A DNA stretch of 10,999 nt from Desulfovibrio sp. (GTDB lineage Bacteria > Desulfobacterota > Desulfovibrionia > Desulfovibrionales > Desulfovibrionaceae): NCBI GenBank assembly GCA_031270875.1, contig JAISXC010000051.1, positions 1 through 10,999 on the forward strand, read 5' to 3'. Below, one piece after another: positions 7,376-10,999 of this stretch (positions are counted from its first letter, which is position 1; each line of letters opens with the position of its first letter). The position numbers and the translations under genes are program-made. Below the pieces are notes generated by a model. It did no database searches. It was not told where the DNA came from and saw nothing but the letters and a program-made list of their open reading frames with translations.

Positions 7376-7411
7376 CGGCATAAAGGAGGCTGGGGGGCCT
7401 CCTTTATGCCG
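7376..7411 (-). promoter_or_regulatory. Perfect 15-bp hairpin between atpE and rex
   Basis: GGCATAAAGGAGGC pairs exactly with GCCTCCTTTATGCC (7377-7390 with 7397-7410), and one more C-G pair (7376/7411) closes it, leaving a 6-base loop. It fills most of the 53-base gap between the atpE stop and the rex ATG. In the atpE-to-rex direction it is followed by GCGGAATT and then ATG, with no U-run, so it is not a classical terminator. A strong Shine-Dalgarno copy (AAGGAGG) is buried in its 5' arm. Likely roles are protection of the upstream atpE message or reduced readthrough and translation into rex. Confidence 0.75.
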
Positions 7412-7421
7412 TGTGTAAAGC

Positions 7422-7763
<342 letters not shown>

Positions 7764-7774
7764 TTATATAGTTG

Positions 7775-7788
7775 GGTCGCATGCGACC
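7775..7788. repeat. 14-nt palindrome between atpB and atpE
   Basis: GGTCGCATGCGACC is perfectly self-complementary and lies in the 57-base gap between the atpB stop and the atpE start, about 30 bases before atpE. In RNA it would form a 5-bp stem with a CATG loop. It could mark an mRNA processing or stability site that helps make subunit c in excess over subunit a. Confidence 0.5.
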
Positions 7789-7802
7789 ATTCCCCCGATA
7801 TA

Positions 7803-8507
7803 TCAGTGCTCCGGCGCTTCAAGGGCGCCCTTTATGTAAAACATGGTGAGCATGAAGAACACGAATGCCTGCATGGTCTTGCCCAAGAGGAACAGAGCGT
7901 AAATGGGCAATGTGCCCAGAATGGGCGCCATGATGAAAAAGAGCACCATGACGATTTCCTCACCGCGTATGTTGCCGAAAAGACGGAGTGAAAGCGAAAC
8001 CGGACGCGAGAGATGAGAAACAATTTCCAGAGGAAACATCAGCGGGATGAGCACCTTTGACGGCCCGGTAAAGTGGTGTATGTAATGGACCTTCCAACGC
8101 ATGAGGCCTACGGCGTTGTAAAAAACCAACACAAAGAGCGCCATGCAGACAGTGGAGTTGAGATTGGCTGTGGGGGCGTCAAAGCCGGGGACAAGGCCCA
8201 TAAAATTCATGCACAGGATATAGATGAACATGCCCGCCAGCAGGGGAACATAGGTACGGCCGGCCTCTCCCATGGTGCTGCAGACAAAATTTTCAATGGT
8301 GTCAATGACGGCTTCAAAAAAATTCTGCAGGCTTCCCGGTACGATAGTAAGCCGCCTGCGCACAATAAAGGCCACAACAAAAAGCATGGCCATACAAACC
8401 CAGGAATAGAAAACGTGTTTGAATTCCACAGTCTGACCATTGATGACAACCTCATCCATATGGAAAAACGTGGAAAGCAATACCGGATGCGGCAAACCAC
8501 CTGCCAT
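7803..8507 (-). CDS. atpB: F0F1 ATP synthase subunit a
   Basis: Subunit a is the stationary membrane half of the proton channel and faces the c-ring. The protein has 234 residues, a normal bacterial length. The essential arginine is Arg175 in [18 protein letters not shown], and the conserved glutamine is Gln213 in [15 protein letters not shown]. Several hydrophobic helices are visible, and NFMGLVPGF (101-109) is a family signature. The N-terminus [12 protein letters not shown] is typical of this subunit. ATG 8507 is supported by AGGAGG 8 bases upstream. The stop of the atpI-like gene lies 34 bases before this start, so the genes are co-transcribed. The b, delta and F1 subunits are not encoded nearby, so they must lie elsewhere, as in known Desulfovibrio genomes. 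Confidence 0.97.
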   Translation of the reverse strand: MAGGLPHPVLLSTFFHMDEVVINGQTVEFKHVFYSWVCMAMLFVVAFIVRRRLTIVPGSLQNFFEAVIDTIENFVCSTMGEAGRTYVPLLAGMFIYILCMNFMGLVPGFDAPTANLNSTVCMALFVLVFYNAVGLMRWKVHYIHHFTGPSKVLIPLMFPLEIVSHLSRPVSLSLRLFGNIRGEEIVMVLFFIMAPILGTLPIYALFLLGKTMQAFVFFMLTMFYIKGALEAPEH

Positions 8508-8541
8508 GAGTCATGCCTCCTGTTGATTCGGAAAATTCACA

Positions 8542-8964
8542 CTATTCCCGACCGCGGGCCACCGTCGCATAGGTGAGCAGCGCCGTCGCGGCTCCTGCCG
8601 TAAACCCGCCCAAGATAGCGTCTGGCGGGGCCTTGCAAACAATTAAAGCCAGATACAGCAGACCGGTCATCACAAGTAGCCTGCCGCCCCAGCGCAACAG
8701 TACTATGCGCAAAAGTGCCGTACTGTAGTCGCCCAGGCCGGAGCGTAAAAAAAAGCGCGTCAGCCCAAAAAATATCAGCGCCATAAGACAAATGCCCACG
8801 GCGAACCAGAACAACCAGGACGTCAGGACAAAGATTGCACCCCCTGCCGCAAGGCAGAGCAGGGACAGCAGGAGCATGTTGCGCAACAGCGGCCCTATGG
8901 TCGGATGCCACATGCCGCGCCGCCAAAGACATGCGTCAAGACTGTGCAGTATGGTTCCCAGCAT
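8542..8964 (-). CDS. atpI: ATP synthase subunit I-like membrane protein
   Basis: This is a protein of 140 residues if started at ATG 8964, which has AGGGA just upstream; a TTG at 8988 would add 8 residues. It has about four hydrophobic segments, one pair near LLLSLLCLAAGGAIFVLTSWLFWFAVGICLMAL and another near LLVMTGLLYLALIV and GFTAGAATALLTYAT. This hydrophobicity and its place between atpZ and atpB match the AtpI group, membrane proteins that help c-ring assembly. Sequence conservation in this group is low, so the name rests mainly on topology and position. The start lies inside the end of atpZ (29-base overlap), suggesting translational coupling. Confidence 0.75.
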   Translation of the reverse strand: MLGTILHSLDACLWRRGMWHPTIGPLLRNMLLLSLLCLAAGGAIFVLTSWLFWFAVGICLMALIFFGLTRFFLRSGLGDYSTALLRIVLLRWGGRLLVMTGLLYLALIVCKAPPDAILGGFTAGAATALLTYATVARGRE

Positions 8965-9250
8965 CTTTCCCTGTCCCGATATTTTCAACTCCGGCTTTGG
9001 CGCGGGCGTCCTGGGCGGCCATTTTTTTCAGCAGGCGGCGCGAGTCCCGGTACACGTTCAGGAAGCCGGCGGCAATGCCGATTACCAGAAAAACCAGCTT
9101 CCCCCACGGTCCTGTGCCAAGCCAATAATCCAGGCCGTAGCCCATGCAAAAACCCACAAGAGGACCGCTGACCAGATGAAAGCCTATGACGCCCGGTCCG
9201 GCCAGGGCCTCCATACCCTTTTGCTGCTGTCGCAAAATATCCTTAAACAC
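8936..9250 (-). CDS. atpZ: AtpZ/AtpI-family F0F1 ATP synthase accessory protein
   Basis: This is a small membrane protein of about 104 residues with two helices. The core is GPLVGFCMGYGLDYWLG, then TGPWGKLVFLVIGIAAGF, then LNVYRDSRRLLKK. The G-x3-G-x2-LD-x-W-LG pattern followed by a second Gly-rich helix and an NxYR tail is typical of the AtpZ family, which works with AtpI in ATP synthase assembly and has been proposed to transport Mg2+ or Ca2+. The start is uncertain: GTG 9250 has AAAGGG 4 bases upstream and is preferred, GTG 9265 would add 5 residues, and ATG 9214 is too close to its AAGGG. It is the first gene of the atp-rex cluster. Confidence 0.88.
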   Translation of the reverse strand: MFKDILRQQQKGMEALAGPGVIGFHLVSGPLVGFCMGYGLDYWLGTGPWGKLVFLVIGIAAGFLNVYRDSRRLLKKMAAQDARAKAGVENIGTGKDAGNHTAQS

Positions 9251-9268
9251 AATGCCCTTTATCACAGA

Positions 9269-9297
9269 AAAATATCTCAGTCAACTGGTCAGGGCAA
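9269..9297 (-). promoter_or_regulatory. Weak candidate promoter for the atpZ-cobS cluster
   Basis: On the minus strand TTGCCC (9297-9292) and TATTTT (9274-9269) are 17 bases apart, each matching 4 of 6 consensus bases, just upstream of atpZ. TTGACT (9284-9279) is another possible -35 but lacks a good -10. Some promoter is expected in this 195-base gap; which hexamers are used is not certain. Confidence 0.3.
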
Positions 9298-9334
9298 ATT
9301 TGTCAGGGCAGACGCATATATGGCTCCGCCCTGA
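9288..9334. repeat. Short TCAGGGC repeats upstream of atpZ
   Basis: GTCAGGGC occurs twice in direct orientation (9288-9295 and 9302-9309, 14 bases apart), and the inverse GCCCTGA lies at 9328-9334. The second copy and the inverse copy could form a 7-bp stem. The first copy overlaps the candidate -35 of the atp cluster. This could be a regulator site; no named regulator is suggested by the sequence. Confidence 0.4.
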
Positions 9335-9343
9335 GGTCAAGGG

Positions 9344-9377
9344 AAAAAATTGAATGCGATACAGATCCGCAGTCCAT
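9344..9377 (-). terminator. Weak terminator candidate after the beta-propeller gene
   Basis: Reading the minus strand, TGCG-G-AT pairs imperfectly with AT-CGCA around a CTGT loop and is followed by TTCAATTTTTT. A better-formed stem, GTCCAG/CTGGAC (9384-9389 with 9396-9401), lies just upstream but has no U-run. The two together may end transcription from the right-hand operon before atpZ. Confidence 0.3.
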
Positions 9378-9460
9378 CGGAAAGTCCAGAGGCGGCTGGA
9401 CGACCAAGCTTCATCCGGTTGCCGCGAATGCTGAATGCGCATTGATCTTCACAAACGGCG

Positions 9461-10420
9461 TCACTCCGGCAGTTCACAGCGCGGCGGGAACTCCCCTTCC
9501 AGGTCAAGATCGGGCACCCGCATGATCGTGCGGGCAACGCAGGCCATAAGCCCCGCATCCCAAGGCAGGATGTCGTATATTTCCCCCACGGCGGCCACCG
9601 GCAACGTTTCCATGGAACCGTTGTCACTCAGGAAGAAGAGCACCATCCCGCCGCCGTCGTTCTGATGGCGGCGCGAACTGCCGCCAAGCAGCCAGCCGCC
9701 CTCCACCCGCAGGACGCCGCGCAGGAAATGCGTATCCGTCACTTTGATACGCCGCGTTTCATGCAACAGGCCGTATTCATCCGGATGCAAACAGTAAAAT
9801 TCACCTCTGGCCGAAGAACAGCAGTACACATCACCCCGCCACTCATACAGGGAATGCGGACAATTCAGGCCGGTCGCCACAATGCGCGAGACAGTCCGCT
9901 TCCCGATACGGCGCAGGTAATAAATAACTCCCCAACCTTCGCTTTTCCAGTCCAACCCGCTTTTTTTCCATCGGCTGAAAGGCTGGTAATTGAAGGCTGA
10001 AGCCAGCAAACCCTCCCTCCAGGGAATCATGTCATTAAGATGTATGGCATCAACGGGAATGTCTTTGCCCCACTCCTCCAATGGCGAGAAACTGAGAAAA
10101 TCCCCTTCCCCGGAGCGCAGCAAAATGCGCGAATTGCCGGTATCCGCAACGCCAAGCAAGCTTTCTCCCAGCATTTTCACACTATGAGCCAGATTTTCAT
10201 GCGGACCGGGCAATGACTGCGATTTGGCGCCGTCCTCTGTCAGACAGACAAGTTTACTGTCCGAGGCGACCCATAAGCCGTCACGTCCGATACAGATGCC
10301 GCAGGCGCGCAGAGTGTTGGCGGGGCAATACCAGAAGGGCTGCCGTTGCCGAAAATCATAGCCGACCAGGGATACGGCGCTGTTTACACAACTGAGAAGA
10401 AGGCGCATCTCCATACTCAC
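9461..10420 (-). CDS. Predicted beta-propeller protein, DUF4915/SMP-30-like, function unknown
   Basis: This is a protein of about 319 residues with repeated short beta-rich units: GICIGRDGLWVASDSKLVCL (41-60), SLLGVADTGNSRILL (88-102), HLNDMIPWREGLLASAF (128-143-ish), PHSLYEWRGDVYCCSSARGE, FLRGVLRVEGGWLLGGSSRR, and EIYDILPWDAGLMA. The PHS...W.G....S..GE and FLRG....G....G.S..R segments recall the DUF4915 (TIGR03032-like) family, so a cytoplasmic six-bladed propeller is likely; the biochemical role is unknown. There is no signal peptide. The start is uncertain among GTG 10420, ATG 10414 and ATG 10408 because no clear ribosome site exists. It begins about 15 bases after the iron-sulfur oxidoreductase gene on the same strand, so the two are probably one operon. 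Confidence 0.8.
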   Translation of the reverse strand: MSMEMRLLLSCVNSAVSLVGYDFRQRQPFWYCPANTLRACGICIGRDGLWVASDSKLVCLTEDGAKSQSLPGPHENLAHSVKMLGESLLGVADTGNSRILLRSGEGDFLSFSPLEEWGKDIPVDAIHLNDMIPWREGLLASAFNYQPFSRWKKSGLDWKSEGWGVIYYLRRIGKRTVSRIVATGLNCPHSLYEWRGDVYCCSSARGEFYCLHPDEYGLLHETRRIKVTDTHFLRGVLRVEGGWLLGGSSRRHQNDGGGMVLFFLSDNGSMETLPVAAVGEIYDILPWDAGLMACVARTIMRVPDLDLEGEFPPRCELPE

Positions 10421-10435
10421 GAGGAAAAGTCGATC

Positions 10436-10999
10436 TCAGCCCATATCCCAGTTGGAGTACATGTTCCAGATGCCGCAAGGGCAGAGGCCGGCGCAAATGC
10501 CGCAGCCGATGCAGCGCTCCGGATCGGAAACGTATTCAAAGCCTCCGCTTTCCGGCTCGTTGCGGTCAATGGCCTTTTCGGGACACGACGTGAGGCACAT
10601 CCCGCAATCCCGGCAGGTGCCGCAACTGACGCAACGCGTATAATCATCCTGCGGCCGCGGCAGTTCGCGGCCGTGACATTTGGCAAAACAGGCTGTGTGC
10701 AGGCGCGTCGCCGGCACGGCTTCTTTTTTCTCAGGAGCATACCTTTCGCCGCGCAGCCAGGCATCCGCGGCAAAAGCCGCCTGGCGTCCGGAGCCGATGG
10801 CATGGACGAGCAGGCCCGGCTTTATCACGTCGCCCACGGCAAAAACGCCGTCCTGTATGCTCATGTCCTCATCGGGGACAAGCCAGTCCCGAAATTTTTT
10901 CACGTTTTCACCGAGGTAGGAAAGATCCGGCGCTTCGCCAATGGAAATAATGACCATTTCACCGGGTATCAGCGTGCCGTCTTCGGTTATCAGCCCCTC
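10436..10999 (-). CDS. FAD-dependent oxidoreductase with two [4Fe-4S] ferredoxin motifs (5' end outside window)
   Basis: Only the last 187 residues are present; the frame stays open to the window edge. The visible start ([21 protein letters not shown]) and [29 protein letters not shown] are the closing part of a pyridine-nucleotide-disulfide-oxidoreductase fold, where the GD motif contacts FAD. After a linker containing a CFAKCH pair comes a ferredoxin-like tail: [19 protein letters not shown] holds one CxxCxxCxxxCP cluster, and [17 protein letters not shown] holds the second. This architecture matches GltD-like NAD(P)H:acceptor oxidoreductase subunits, as found in glutamate synthase small subunits and DsrL-type proteins with a C-terminal SCGTC...C region. 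The acceptor is unknown. It would pass electrons between NAD(P)H, FAD and ferredoxin-like partners in the cytoplasm. Confidence 0.88.
   Translation of the reverse strand, partial: EGLITEDGTLIPGEMVIISIGEAPDLSYLGENVKKFRDWLVPDEDMSIQDGVFAVGDVIKPGLLVHAIGSGRQAAFAADAWLRGERYAPEKKEAVPATRLHTACFAKCHGRELPRPQDDYTRCVSCGTCRDCGMCLTSCPEKAIDRNEPESGGFEYVSDPERCIGCGICAGLCPCGIWNMYSNWDMG

Noticed and set aside
6745..7383. Plus-strand open frame of 212 codons over rex
   Set aside because: It mirrors the rex frame exactly in length and position; rex is a clear family member, so this is an antisense shadow.
7376..7411. Hairpin between atpE and rex as an intrinsic terminator
   Set aside because: The stem is strong, but no T-run follows in the direction of transcription, and rex begins 8 bases later, so full termination is unlikely.

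Overview
The window looks like a chromosomal segment of a sulfate-reducing deltaproteobacterium of the Desulfovibrio group. The basis is the order atpZ-atpI-atpB-atpE-rex, an F0 subunit c that carries a signal-peptide-like N-terminus, and the moderately GC-rich coding style. This is inferred from gene content and remembered family features; no database search was possible.

Left part (1-3778, + strand). The window opens inside a sigma-54 enhancer-binding regulator whose AAA+ core and Fis-type C-terminus resemble FleQ/FlrC flagellar regulators. Its GAFTGA loop reads GAFTHA. An 11-bp perfect inverted repeat with a Shine-Dalgarno-like motif and a 15-codon ORF separates it from a long exported TPR-type protein. 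A small secreted protein with an Ada-like zinc-binding cysteine pattern follows. Its stop codon overlaps the stop codon of the next gene, which is on the opposite strand.

Middle (3775-5901, - strand). One 592-residue protein of unrecognised function is predicted to be alpha-toroid-like. Upstream is a gene-free stretch of about 350 bases with a near-consensus promoter (TTGACA-17-TATACT) and a leader of about 140 nt.

Central right (5902-9265, - strand). A tight cluster reads atpZ, atpI, atpB, atpE, rex, cobS. It encodes two F0 assembly or accessory membrane proteins, the F0 proton-channel subunits a and c, the NADH-sensing repressor Rex, and the last enzyme of cobalamin nucleotide-loop assembly. 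No F1 genes are present. The intercistronic gaps hold conspicuous inverted repeats: a 14-nt palindrome between atpB and atpE, a Rex-operator-like palindrome wrapped around the atpE ribosome binding site, and a perfect 15-bp stem between atpE and rex. Together they suggest RNA-level tuning of subunit c and possibly feedback by Rex.

Right end (9266-10999, - strand). An FAD- and 4Fe-4S-containing oxidoreductase, cut by the window edge, is followed after 15 nt by a predicted beta-propeller protein. The 195-bp gap before atpZ has short repeats and only a weak promoter candidate.

No tRNA, rRNA, CRISPR array, transposase or phage gene was seen. The window reads mostly as ordinary core genome. The most interesting points are the intercistronic structures around atpE and rex, the GAFTHA regulator, and the unassigned 592-residue and secreted Ada-like proteins.
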